DNA of 64,000 nt from Orychophragmus violaceus (GCA_030180135.1 CM058232.1:94724630-94788629); one strand, 5' to 3'; positions 22,501-33,540 are shown, numbered from the stretch's first letter. The notes: generated by a model not told the origin, from the sequence alone. A program made the numbers and translations.

Positions 22501-25500
22501 TCATATCTTAAGAAATCTAATGCCTACAGCAGTTGTATGAAACTCATGCTTAGGCCTTGGGAGGGGCTTGGTCAGTGGATCAGCAACGTTTTCATCCGTA
22601 GGGACTCTGCTGATCTTCACATCTCCTCTATTCACAATATCACGGATAAGGTGATATCGCCTTTCTATGTGTTTGGATTTCTGGTGTGATCTAGGTTCCT
22701 TTGCTTGCGCAATGGCTCCATTGTTGTCACAATACAAAGCCACTGGCTCAGAAATGCTAGGAATCACACCAAGTTCAGTGATGAACTTCTTGATCCAAAC
22801 AGCCTCCTTTGCCGCTTCAGAAGCAGCGAGGTACTCAGCTTCAGTTGTGGAATCTGCTACGGTGTCCTGCTTGGAACTCTTCCAGCTGACTGCACCGCCA
22901 TTCAGGCAGAAGATGTAACCAGATTGCGATCGGAAATCATCTTTGTCTGTCTGAAAACTTGCGTCTGTGTAACCACTTACTACCAGCTCATCACTTCCTC
23001 CATACACCAAGAAATTATCTTTAGTATTTCTCAAATACTTCAGAATATTCTTGACTGCTGTCCAGTGACTTTCACCTGGATCCGATTGGTATCTACTCGT
23101 CATGCTTAAAGCACAAGCAACATCTGGACGAGTACAGAGCATGGCATACATGATGGATCCCAACGCCGAGGCATAGGGAATCCGACTCATGCGATCTCGC
23201 TCAGCAGGTGTCTCAGGACACTGTTCTTGCTGAGACTTATGCCATAAGACATTGGTATGAAGCCCTTCTTGGAATCTTGCATTCTGAACCTGTGTAAGAC
23301 TTTATCGATATAAGTGTCTTGACATAGTCCAATTAACTTGTTTAATCTATCTCTATAGATTCTTATTCCAAGAATATACGCGGCTTCTCCCATGTCTTTC
23401 ATTGAAAAACAACTTCCGAGCCAAGTCTTAACAGACTGTAACAACGGAACGTCTTTTCCGAGAAGGAGTATGTCATCTACATACAACACGAGAAATGCAA
23501 CTGCGCTCCCACTAGTCTTCTTGTAAACACACGGTTCTTCTTCGCTTCTGATGAAATCAAACTTTTTGACTGCTTCATCAAAACGAAGATTCCAACTCCG
23601 AGATGCTTGCTTCAATCCATAAATGGATCGATGAAGTTTGCATACTTTCCTAGCTGCATTTGGATCGATGAAACCTTCGGGTTGTGTCATGTACACATCC
23701 TCTTCCAGAATTCCATTAAGGAAAGCTGTTTTCACGTCCATCTGCCAGATCTCATAATCATAATGAGCAGCTGTTGCTAGGATAATCCGAATGGATTTAA
23801 GCATGGCGACAAGTGAATAGGTTTCTTCATAGTCAATACCATGAATTTGTTTTAAACCGTTTGCCAATAGCCTTGCTTTCTATATCTGAATATTTCCATC
23901 CACATCAATTTTCTTCTTGAAAATCCATTTACACTCAATGGGTCTTGCACCATCGGGTAAATCAACCAAAGTCCATACTTGGTTCTGTGACATGGATCCC
24001 ATTTCGGATTCAGCGACTTTCAGCCACTTTTCGGAGTCAGGGCTCATCATCGCTTCTTCAAAATTCGCTGGCTCGTCACTGTCAATGATCAACAAATCAT
24101 GACAATTGGTTACGAGAAATCCATATCTCTCGGGTTCGTGACGGATCCTTTCGGATCGGCGAATTTCAGGCTCCACAGGCGCTGTCTCTACAACTCTTTG
24201 TAGATCCAGCTGTTGCTCTTCCTCTACGGGTTGAGCATTTTCCTGCGGTTCTCGAACTTCTTCGAGTTGTACTTTACTCCCACTGTTTCTCTTGGAAAGA
24301 AATTCTCTCTCAAGAAAAACGCAGTTCCGAGCAACAAACACTTTGTTCTCGGATTGGTTGTAAAAGTAGTATGCCTTGGTTTCCTTAGGATAACCAACGA
24401 AGTAGCACTTATCAGATTTGGGTTCGAGCTTATCTGTAATTAATCGCTTAACATAAGCTTCACAACCCCAAATCTTCAGGAAAGACAAACTTGGAACATT
24501 TCCAGTCCACATCTCATGTGGTGTCTTTGCAACTGATTTTGACGGAACCCTATTAAGTGTAAACGCAGACGTTTCTAGAGCGTATCCCAAAAAGGATAAT
24601 GGAAGAGTTGAGAGACTCATCATTGACCGAACCATATCTAATAAAGTCCGATTTCTCCTCTCAGACACGCCATTCCATTGTGGTGTTCCAGGAGGAGTGA
24701 GTTGTGAAACAATTCCACAATCTCTCAAATGATCACTGAATTCTTGGCTCAAGTATTCTCCTCCACGATCTGATCGAAGAGCCTTAATACTTTTGCCAAG
24801 TTGATTCTGTACTTCATTTTGGAACTCTTTGAACTTTTCAAAAGATTCCGACTTATGTCTCATTAAATAGACATAGCCATACCTGCTGAAATCATCAGTG
24901 AAGGTAATGAAGTATCGAAAATTTCCTCTGGCACTTGTGCTCATTGGGCCGCATACATCTGTATGTATAAGGCCCAATAAGTCACTAGCCCTTTCATTTG
25001 GTTTGTTGAAAGGGGCCTTAGTCATTTTGCCCAGTAAACAAGATTCACATTTCTCACATGATTCATAATCAAATGAGCCCAGAAGCCCATCACTATGGAG
25101 CTTTTGGATCCGTTTCTCGTTTATGTGGCCCAAACGACAATGCCAAAGAAAAGTCTGATTCGTGTCATTTGATTTGAATCTCTTGGTGTTAATGTTATAG
25201 ATTGGTGCGGTTTGGTTTAAAACATAAAGCCCATTCTCTAATGGGCTGCTACCATAAAATACATCATTGTAATCAAAAGAACAACATTTATTCTTAATTG
25301 AAAACTGATATCCTTCCACATCCAAAACAGGAATGGAAATAATATTTCTGCTTATAGCAGGTACATAGTAGCAATTATTAAGTTTTAAAACCAAACCAGA
25401 AGGTAAAGACAAGTTATATGTTCCTACGGCTAATGCAGCAACTCTTGCTCCATTCCCAACGCGCAGGTCCACTTGTCCCCTTTCCAACTTCCTACTGTTG

Positions 25501-26474
25501 CTTAGGCCCTGCATATTTGTACAAATATGAGCACCACAGCCGGTATCCAATACCCAAGAAGTAGAACCAGAAGTAGTAACATTTACTTCTATAACATAAA
25601 TACCTGAAGATGAAGTCTCGAAAGTCTTCTTCTTCTTCTTCTCTTCCAAGAATTTGTTGCAATTTCTCTTCCAATTCCCAAGCTCTTTACAGTAATGGCA
25701 CTTATCAGTCTCAGATGGGCCCGGCTTGGGCTTTGGGGCTGGCGCCGGCGTGTCCTGGTTCTCAACCGGGACTGCCTTGCCCTTTCCCTTACCTTTGCCA
25801 AGTTTCTTAAACTTCTTACCCCCTTGTACCATAAGTACATTAGGAGTGCCCTTCTTGATATTTGGCTCAGCTGTCTTGAGCATGCCATGCAGCTCAGTCA
25901 ATGTCTTTGTCGAGTTATTCATGTTATAGTTCATAACAAACTGATCATAACTTGATGACAGTGACTGCAGAATGATGTCAGTAGCCAACTCTTGGCTAAT
26001 GGGGCAATCCAGCCTCCCCAGGTTATCAATATAACCCATCATCTTAATGACATGAGGACTGACTGGACTGTCCTTTGGTAGCTTGCATTCAATGAGAGAT
26101 TTAACCGTCTGGTATCTCTCAGTTCGTGCTTGCTCCTGAAACATACTTTTCAGGCTAGTGATCATCTCCACGGGAGACTCCACGTTCTCGTATTGCTTCT
26201 GCAAATCCGAGTTCATGGTAGCCAACATGAGACAATTCACATCGACCACATCATTAGAATGCTTATCCCAAGCATTCCTTTCTGCATGTGGAGCATTGGC
26301 TCTCGGTTTTTCAGGGAGAACATTTTCAAGGACATAGTCCCGCTTCTCCTGCTTGAGAACAATTCTCAAGTTCCGATACCATTCGAGAAAATTCGATCCA
26401 TTTAACTTGTCCTTCTCAAGGACGGATCGCAGGGAGAAAGAATTATTATGAGTAGTAGTCATAGCTGAGAACAT
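22501..26474 (-). pseudogene. Inner copia gag-pol polyprotein, two breaks
   Basis: Order from 26,474: gag (UBN2-like, residues ~15-190), zinc knuckle, protease (L-D-T-G-C near 25,550), GAG-pre-integrase, integrase (H-T-D-V-C-G-P, S-D-R-G-G-E-Y, N-G-V-S-E-R-R), RT (W-Q-M-D-V-K-T-A-F-L and Y-V-D-D near 23,480) and RNase H (S-Q-S-G-Y, A-E-Y-L-A, Y-C-D-N-N-G-A-I). The frame is open from 26,474 to a TAG at 23,880-23,882. It resumes in the same frame, then shifts by a one-base loss near 23,225, after which RNase H is open to 22,501. The zinc-knuckle histidine is asparagine (G-N-W instead of G-H-W). It is otherwise full length and could be a recently lost autonomous copy. Confidence 0.92.
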
Positions 26475-27628
26475 AGAAAAGAAAAGGTTTAGTTATGATG
26501 TTCAAGAAATGAGAAGTCTTAACTTTTAAGAAAACTCTCATTATATTCAAACAATGTTTCCTCTCATGAATATAATGATACAAGACCCATACTTCACTAA
26601 ACTTGAGTAAGCCACTGGCTGTATCCAAATTTAGCTATCTAGGTAAGCAACAACCATGCTAGTTGTATCCAATACAACTCTTGGTTATGGACTGACATCT
26701 TATGTCAAATCCACCTGATGTCTCTGAGCCCAAAACGATTTTGATGGCCCAGTCAAGTGAACCAATCTTTTCAGTCATGTAATTGTTGACGTCTTGAACT
26801 GCAAGTCCATCAACACGATTACCTCTGCCTTACTCATGAAAGCGTGGACATCTTGCACTGCAAGTCTATCGCACAATTAAATGGGTCTTGACAGTTGACA
26901 AGATTGGAAAGGCATCAAGTATCACTTGATATTTGATTGAGGAACGTAATCATTTAAAACGTTCAGTTTTACTATGTTTTAATTCTTATAATTAATTGAT
27001 TTGTCTTGCTTCGGTTCTGTGATTTCAGGTTCAATAACCCAATCATCAAACATGATGTCGACCGACACTACTATAGTGTCGATCGATGCAGGATAACCAA
27101 AAGCAATCCGCGATAACCGATCAATCCAATTGATCCGGTTTTGAATACCGGTCAGCATTGATCGATGCTACATTAGCATCGGTCGATGCCAACCTACTCA
27201 AAACAATCACAATTAAACCATTCACAGTGTTTGACCATCTTCAACCAAGCTCGATAACCGGTCCAATCCAATTGAACCGATTTATCAATCTCGCGAGGTT
27301 TGTGTCGATCGATGCAACATTTGTGTCGATCGACACTAGGCGAAACCTGAGTTTTATTCGGGTTTTCGCCCTGTGTCGATCGATGTCGGATTGACAACGA
27401 TCGTCACCATGCGAAAAACCCTAAATTTTATTTGGGTTTTCGCCCTGCACCGATCGATGCCGGATTGGCTTCGATCGACACCATGCGAGAAAACCCTTAA
27501 ACGTTTTCGAAACAGAACCCTAAACTAGGTTTTCAGGAAAACGAATTTTAGCAAGTTTGTATCAACCATACACAGATTCAGATTCAACCAATCTAATCAA
27601 CATGCTACAGATTCAATGGAACCCTAAA
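26475..27628 (-). other. Inner copia 5' leader with tandem TCGATCG modules
   Basis: About 1.15 kb of untranslated leader. Modules lie at about 27,056-27,095, 27,158-27,192, 27,293-27,350, 27,363-27,417 and 27,437-27,490. The last three form a tandem array of roughly 73-bp period joined by AAACCCTAAATTTTATT-like spacers. Each has TCGC/GCGA-type outer ends. Confidence 0.8.
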
Positions 27629-27640
27629 GCTCTGATACCA
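27629..27640 (-). other. Inner copia primer-binding site
   Basis: The minus strand reads TGGTATCAGAGC, matching the 3' end complement of initiator tRNA-Met, one base from the LTR. Confidence 0.95.
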
Positions 27641-27641
27641 C

Positions 27642-28324
27642 TGAAGGAATTTCTAGCAGTTCTAATCAGGATTAGCAACCCTAGTATGAATTCCGAGCCT
27701 AGGATCTAAGGTTCATGTAATTGAATCTATCAGATCTCGAGATTACCTGATGAATATGCAGCGGAAGTGTTTGCAGATAATCGAGATCACGAAGCGCCTC
27801 AAGTGATGCGCCTCTACTGGTATCCACACGCACACAAACTGGACCGCAGGGATGCTAGTGCCTTACAGAGATCTAATCTCCAGAGAGGTTTATTTCTGTG
27901 TTCTGGTGGCTGTGTATTAGGTTAGGGGCGAGTTTAGGTCGACCATATATCTTATATATGTCGGCTTAAACCACAACGGAATTAACCAACGATTAAACCG
28001 AATTAATCTGATTAATCCGCGAGTGCATCGATCGATGCACTCTCTGCAACGATCGATGCTGTCCCAGAACATTGATATCGAATGCATATCACATATGCAT
28101 TCACTGGATCATTACATTAATGATCAACCTCGTCTTTAACGCCCAGTTTGCTTAGGTGTGTGACCCTGTAGGATCATATAACACTAGCAATGAGTTCTCA
28201 ACTCATTGATCATAAGTGGCTTCTAGCAAAGCGTTATGACTACCTAGTGTTATGTGATTGTCTTATCTCGACTGTACGACTTTCACTTAGAGCAAGTACA
28301 CTAGATTTCAGGACATTCCCAACA
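27642..28324 (-). repeat. Inner copia 5' LTR, uninterrupted
   Basis: A 683-bp LTR, TG...CA. It is intact here and shows the empty site of the Athila insertion (GCGAGTTTAGGTCGACC near 27,930). Confidence 0.95.
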
Positions 28325-28515
28325 GATCGATGCCGGATTGGCATCGATCGACACCATGCGAAAAACCCTAAACCTTTTTCGAACAAAATCCTAAACTAGG
28401 TTACTTTGATCAAAACGAGTTTTAGCATGCTTGTATCAATCATACAGAGATCCAGATTCAACCAATCTAATCAACATGCTACAGATTCAATGGAACCCTA
28501 AAGCTCTGATACCAC
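28325..28515 (-). other. Outer copia 5' leader, second part, and primer-binding site
   Basis: It opens with GATCG (28,325-28,329), the right duplication, followed by the second half of the module cut at 11,144. The primer-binding site GCTCTGATACCA is at 28,503-28,514. Confidence 0.9.
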
Positions 28516-29196
28516 TGAAGGAATTTCTAGCAGTTCCTAATCCAATTAGGCAATCCTGGTCTGAATTCCGAGCCTAGGATCTAGGGTTCATGTAATTGAA
28601 TCTAGGGATCTCAGATTTACCTGGTGATTAGCAGCAGAATATTTGCAGATAATCGAGATCTAGAGCGCTTCAAATGCTGCGCCTCTACTGGTATCCACAC
28701 GCACACAAACTGAACAGGAGGGATGCTAGTGCCTGTAAGAGATCTAATCTCTAGAGAGGTTTCTATCTATGTTCTGGTGGCTGTGAATTAGGTTAGTTAT
28801 CAATTTAGGTCGACCATATATCTTATATATGTCGACTTAAACCATAACGGAATTAACCAACGATTAAACCGAATTAATCTGATTAATCCGCGAGTTGCAT
28901 CGATCGATGCACTATCTGCATCGATCGACACTGCCCCAGAATATTGATATCGAATGCATATCAAATATGCATTCACTGGATCATTACATTAATGATCAAC
29001 CTCGTCTTTAACGACCAGTTTGCTTAGGTGTGTGACCCTGTAGGATCATATAACACTAGCAATGGGTTCTTAACCCATTGACCATAAGTGGCTTCTAGCA
29101 AAGCGTTATGACTACCTAGTGTCATATGATTGTCTCGTCTCGACAATACGACTTTCTCTCAGAGCAAGTACAATAGATTTCAGGACATTCCCAACA
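28516..29196 (-). repeat. Outer copia 5' LTR
   Basis: A 681-bp partner of 5,176-5,856. It is followed by AAGTA at 29,197-29,201, the right target-site duplication. Confidence 0.95.
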
Positions 29197-29201
29197 AAGT
29201 A

Positions 29202-29571
29202 AACCCTAAAACAGCTCCGCACGGGCTAAACAGGTGTCCGAACCATAGCGAACTAAAAAGGGCACTAAGTCGCAAAACGAACTGTAAAACACAAAGAACG
29301 TCTGGCCAGACTAAGCAACAAACTAAGAAGTTCTACTCCGCGACCCAAAGGTTCAACTTGCAAGCTACCAACGCATAAACGAACCTCGATATTTTGCTAA
29401 ACTAAGATCCAAGCTCAAACAAAACATAAACATAAAAACGTGCATTAAAAGGCTCACCCAAGCCAAAACGAGTAGCGGATAAAAGCCCTCCCGGGCAACA
29501 CCAAAAGCAAAATTAAAAAGAGTTCAACTTTAGCCCGAAAGGGGGCTTTAGGGAATTCCAAAAAAAAGAGA
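29202..29571 (+). other. Tat spacer right of the nest
   Basis: Non-coding Tat sequence between pol and the antisense gene, carrying the 3' untranslated region of the latter. No other feature is visible. Confidence 0.6.
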
Positions 29572-31844
29572 TTAAATTTTTTTAAAGGAGCAGTCATCAA
29601 CCCTGCTCCTCACCACCAGCTTACCATCTTGCTTCTCCTGGACTCCGATCTCGACCGCTTGATACGTCCCGGTACTTATTGCTCCCGCCATCATCTCAGC
29701 GTTCGATCCAAACTCGTTGAACTCTGTAAGGCGAGCCCCACGCATCACCGAATCATCCGAGATCTGGGGAATAGCACGCAATTCGGCACTCAGAGAGAAA
29801 TCGGAAACCTGCGCGGCTTCAAACTCCTTCGCAAAGGTCTCCCTCTGCTCCAACAGCTTGGGAAGCTCCTCTTCGAGAGTAGTTACTCCGCTTTGCAGGA
29901 GGTTTATCAGCTCGATATTAGCCTCGACCTCCTGGACTTTCATCTCGCAGTCCGTTTCCTTCTTCTTCCTCTCAAACTTGTCCTTGTGAGCTTCGAACAT
30001 GTCATAGTAGTGGCCGTCCCTGATCCTCATACCGTCATGTCTGGCCGAGCGGATCGCAGCCTCAGCCTTCTCGAGGAGGTCCTTAGTCTGCTTCTCCAGA
30101 ATAACCGTCTTCTCCACGGCAGCCAAACGCTCGGACTTCACGACATTAAGCTGGGCCTCGCAGCGATTCACCTCTTCTTGGCAACTCTTGAGACTCGTAG
30201 TCAACTAGTGCACGACGCTCTGAGCTTTCTCGAGCTCCTCTTGACGAGGGACGCACCTGAGACTCTGCTCGTAGAAGGCCGTGAGCTGGTTATCCGCCTC
30301 CAGGGCCTGAAACAGAAGATCAGTATTCAGAAAGGATGGATAAAAAAAAAGGAAAAAGGAAACAAAAGCCCGAAGAACTACCTTTCCTTTAGCAGTCATC
30401 GCCTTGACGTACAACTCCCGGCCTATCAGGTTCCTCACCGAAGGGAGAGAACACCCATCAGCCTTGCAATGGCGGAGCAAATGAGCGAGTCCGTCAGGAT
30501 CATCCATGATCGGGAAATCCTTCATATGGTCAAACTTCCAATGAAACGGCTTGGACCCCGAGGCATGCGACGAGCCCGACCCAACAGCTGCCTCCTTTTC
30601 ATATCGAGGCTTCTTGTTCAAAGGTTGCACCGAGGAATCACTTCCGGTGGCCCTGGAACTCAGATGAATCACTTGGTCGGGGCGTACAGCTTCCATTCCC
30701 TTCCCAAACTCCGTGTCCCGACGAGGAGGCGGCGGAGGAACACCTCCAGACCTCCCGTCGTTAATAGCACCAGCTAAAGCGTCACTCAGCTGACCAGCAC
30801 GGATAGGCGCATAACCACCAGACGTCGCCTTCTCAGAAGGCCTCTTGGATGACTCGCGAACGGTGGGATGTCTCCTCATCTTCTTCTTCGGATGAGTCGT
30901 ACTCGACGAAGCGGCTTCGGAAAGCGAGTGTTCTCGGGAAGCTGTAAAACAAAAAGTTGAGACTCGCACCCGGGCTATGAAAGAAAAGAGCGTGTATACA
31001 CTCACCGATAAGGGCCGGAGCAGGACGAGTCTCCAATGGCTCTATTGCCTCAGGAAGCTCGAGTGTGCGCTTTACTCTATCAAAATTAAAAGAGGTCCAG
31101 AGCACGTCTCTGGAGCCGAGAACGCCTACTAATCTCCTGATCGCAGGAGTTATTCCAAACCTCTCTGGGATCTCTGCAAACATTGAAAAATAAACGCACA
31201 GATATCTTCGGATAAAGTCAAAACCGACATGCAAAAGAAGAAACCCTAGCTAAACGCTATCTCTAACCAACAGACTCCGACCACGCGGTCGCGATTTTAG
31301 AGGGATCGTAATCTCCGATTGAATGACGGTCGAGCTTGAACTTGAGGGGCCGCTCTCTCCAACGATCCTCCCGGTTCGGCACCGCCACCAAGACTGCCAG
31401 ACTTCTCCGAGGAGAGAGGTAGAAGAGTCCCATCGCCGAATTATGTTTGATCGAGCACAAATCGTGAAGAACGGACAAATCGAACGGAACTCCCTCCTCT
31501 CGGGCCCTAACCAGTAGGCCGATGAGATAGCGGATGAAGTTTGGGGTTAGCTGCGGAAGCGCCATCCCGAGTTCGCCCAGTACGTCCAACAGAAGACGAG
31601 GAATCGGAAAGACCAGATGGCATTTCTCGAAATAAGCCTTATAGGCACAGCAATAACCCGGCCTAACCGATTCCGGTGTTTCTCCGGGATCAAGAAGCTT
31701 CAGTTTCACCGACCTCGGCACACCGCACGACGAGTATAAACCCTCAATATCCTCCGCCTTCGTAGTCGGAATGGGGTGCTCGTACTCTTCTTCTTCAACC
31801 ATCTGCTTTTCCTTTTTGACTATGGCTAGATCCGATTTCGACAT
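29572..31844 (-). pseudogene. Tat antisense gene, spliced, gypsy-type transposon domain
   Basis: Four exons with GT-AG introns fit one frame: 31,844-31,268, 31,173-31,006, 30,941-30,382 and 30,306-29,572, totalling about 679 codons. Codon phases agree at every junction. Exon 1 (residues ~60-180) resembles the Pfam Transposase_28 'putative gypsy type transposon' domain (F-P-I-P-R-L-L-L-D-V-L, then a G-L-L-V-R-A-R-E-E-G segment). Exon 3 is proline/serine-rich and basic. Exon 4 is a long glutamate/lysine-rich coiled coil. One in-frame TAG at 30,205-30,207 (possible former CAG) is the only break. Antisense ORFs here are known in Tat elements; their role is not established. Confidence 0.8.
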
Positions 31845-32333
31845 CGTCTAAAGATCTCAAGAAAGCAGTTTTCCTTTTCGCAAACATGTAAGAGAAAACC
31901 GCAAAAGAGAGAGAGAGATAAAAGCGTAAAGATAAAAAAAGGAGAACAAGCGCTATAAAGGAGAAGTGGAGAAGTTACCTTGTAGACGGCGGTTGTGTGT
32001 TAGAGAGTGGGTTCACGAGGAGGTGGATTATAAAGACGTTATAATTACGCAACCTCGGGACTCTGTAAATATTTTCAAATCTCGCATATCGCAACCGTCA
32101 AATCACGCGAGCATCTCTCTACGCGCCGCAGACGCGCACAGCTGGCGCCACGCGCTAATCCCATCCACTCGTTTTGGCGGGATTTCCCTTTGCGCGCCAT
32201 CCGACGGTGCATGTGGGAAGCTGAATCGTCCAAAAATCTCTGGCGCGATCTGAACTGCTAGATCTGGCCTTATCCAAGGAAAATGTGGGCCTTACCCGAG
32301 AAGAGTTCGCCTTTCAAGCTCGGGAACTCGCTT
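31845..32333. other. Upstream region of the Tat antisense gene
   Basis: It probably contains the antisense promoter and 5' untranslated region. A GAGAGAGAGAGA purine run lies at about 31,906-31,917. No gene on either strand. Confidence 0.5.
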
Positions 32334-32350
32334 AAAAGGCTGGGGGGCAA
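32334..32350 (+). other. Tat polypurine tract
   Basis: AAAAGGCTGGGGGGCAA stands directly before a TG that begins the putative 3' LTR. Confidence 0.7.
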
Positions 32351-32351
32351 A

Positions 32352-32830
32352 TGTTTGGGCCAGATTTCACTCCCAAGCTAAATCAGCTGAATAAGGCCTG
32401 ATTCAGTCCCAGCAGCTAGGCCCGATTACATTTATACCGAGGCCCAGTCCAGTAGGAGGCTCCGACTTCGTAGAGCAACTCGGCGGACGCCGTTCGAACC
32501 GTTAAACAACCAACCGGCTACAAAGGAGGAGATGGATTGAGCACGTAATCCCGAGGATCCCGCGAGTTGTTGGAGCTGGCTCCGAAGATCAAGGAAGATA
32601 GTTGTGAAGCTAAGGGCTATAAAGGAGGGCTTCGACAACAGAAGTGGGGACCCGATTCATGATACACATTAGACCTCGCATTAAGACTTTGTAATCGCTC
32701 TGTAGCTCGAGTTCTTATTGTTCTTACATCCAAATCAATACAAATCCACTTTTTCACTTTTGTTAAGCTCCTTGATCACGTTCAACCAAGAATCTAGCCC
32801 ACCTACTTTATAAATCAACTCGTTTAAACA
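32352..32830 (+). repeat. Probable Tat 3' LTR
   Basis: It starts TGTTTGGGCC after the polypurine tract and can end at GTTTAAACA (32,830), giving 479 bp. A TATA-like CTATAAAGGAGG is at about 32,608. Without the 5' LTR the right border is inferred from the TG...CA rule only. Confidence 0.6.
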
Positions 32831-33540
32831 TTCTAAAATCTGAGTGTGGGTTTTATGATCCATAATTAGTTAGGAAATTGGGAAGAGCAATCGCTTCAAT
32901 AGCTGGATTCAGCATGGAAAACCTCAGCAAAGAATTTCTTCAAAAAAAAAAAAAAAAAAACTCGACAATGAATATTTGGATACAGCCTAAGCAACCTCAG
33001 CAAAGAATTGCTTCCAAACCCAAAAAATATCAGCAAAGAAAAAGAGAAGATTTAACATCTTCACATTTTTTTTTTTTTTTTTTTGTTAATCCAAGAGTAG
33101 ATCCCAGACCAATTGATCCAGACTAATCTTTCTCAATACAACAACAATATTATGGCCATCGAACGTAGCTTTTGTTAAGCAGATGATTCATCATAATAAC
33201 ATATTGAAACCCAAAATTAATCCAAAACGAAAAACGTTTGAGGGATAACAAAGAGTCGCTTGTTTTGGCAGAGGAATGAAACTGTTTAATATTAAAATGT
33301 TGGATTTAAGATCTGATGTAAATCGTGACTGATGATGTGGTGTATGATGATATTATGATTGGTTGATTATTTTTGTTGATGTGGAGGCCTTAAGTGGTCT
33401 AGAAACCTTTCCTTTTTTATATCAATGATGATGTTTTAATATTTGAAATGAATACGATTCAAAATCGGCCCAGCCGAAAGCTCGTAAAGGAAATATTTTA
33501 GACACCAAAATTTATAATATTTTATGGACGTTAAATTCCA
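32831..33540. other. AT-rich intergenic DNA with A and T runs
   Basis: No gene seen. An A run at about 32,941-32,959 and a T run at about 33,067-33,083 enclose about 110 bp. CCTCAGCAAAGAATT occurs twice (32,920s and 32,995-33,010), suggesting a small decayed retroposon or local duplication. Confidence 0.45.

Larger units (their letters stand above)
11145..28324 (-). mobile_element. Inner Ty1/copia element, nearly intact, interrupted by Athila
   Basis: It is bounded by 683-bp LTRs: the left one in two pieces (11,145-11,440 and 21,288-21,674), the right one at 27,642-28,324. GATCG flanks it at 11,140-11,144 and 28,325-28,329. The two LTRs differ at only two positions by eye. The primer-binding site at 27,629-27,640 and polypurine tract at 21,675-21,690 are in place. 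Gag-pol has one stop and one frameshift. It is a sister subfamily of the outer copia, and the most recent of the two copia arrivals. Confidence 0.95.
5176..29196 (-). mobile_element. Outer Ty1/copia element (defective), interrupted by a second copia
   Basis: It is bounded by two 681-bp LTRs (5,176-5,856 and 28,516-29,196) and flanked by AAGTA on both sides. The tRNA-iMet primer-binding site lies next to the right LTR, so the element runs on the minus strand. Excluding the inner element its length is about 6.8 kb. The gag frame is open but pol is broken by frameshifts, two inserted segments and loss of about 0.66 kb covering RNase H. The LTRs differ at about 10 positions by eye (about 1.5 percent). 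Confidence 0.95.
1..32830 (+). mobile_element. Tat-clade Ty3/gypsy LTR retrotransposon, host of the nest
   Basis: The element enters from beyond the left edge inside gag and probably ends with a 3' LTR at 32,830. Its own sequence is 1-5,175 plus about 29,202-32,830; the rest is nested insertions. The Tat assignment rests on the pol order protease, RT, RNase H, a second RNase H-like domain, integrase, and on an antisense gene between pol and the 3' LTR. Both traits are known for Tat/Ogre/Retand elements. The 5' LTR, primer-binding site and target-site duplication lie outside the window, so age and outer borders cannot be checked. Confidence 0.85.

Noticed and set aside
29629..30777. 382-codon plus-strand open frame
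   Set aside because: It mirrors the codon structure of the antisense Tat gene on the other strand and resembles nothing; a shadow frame.
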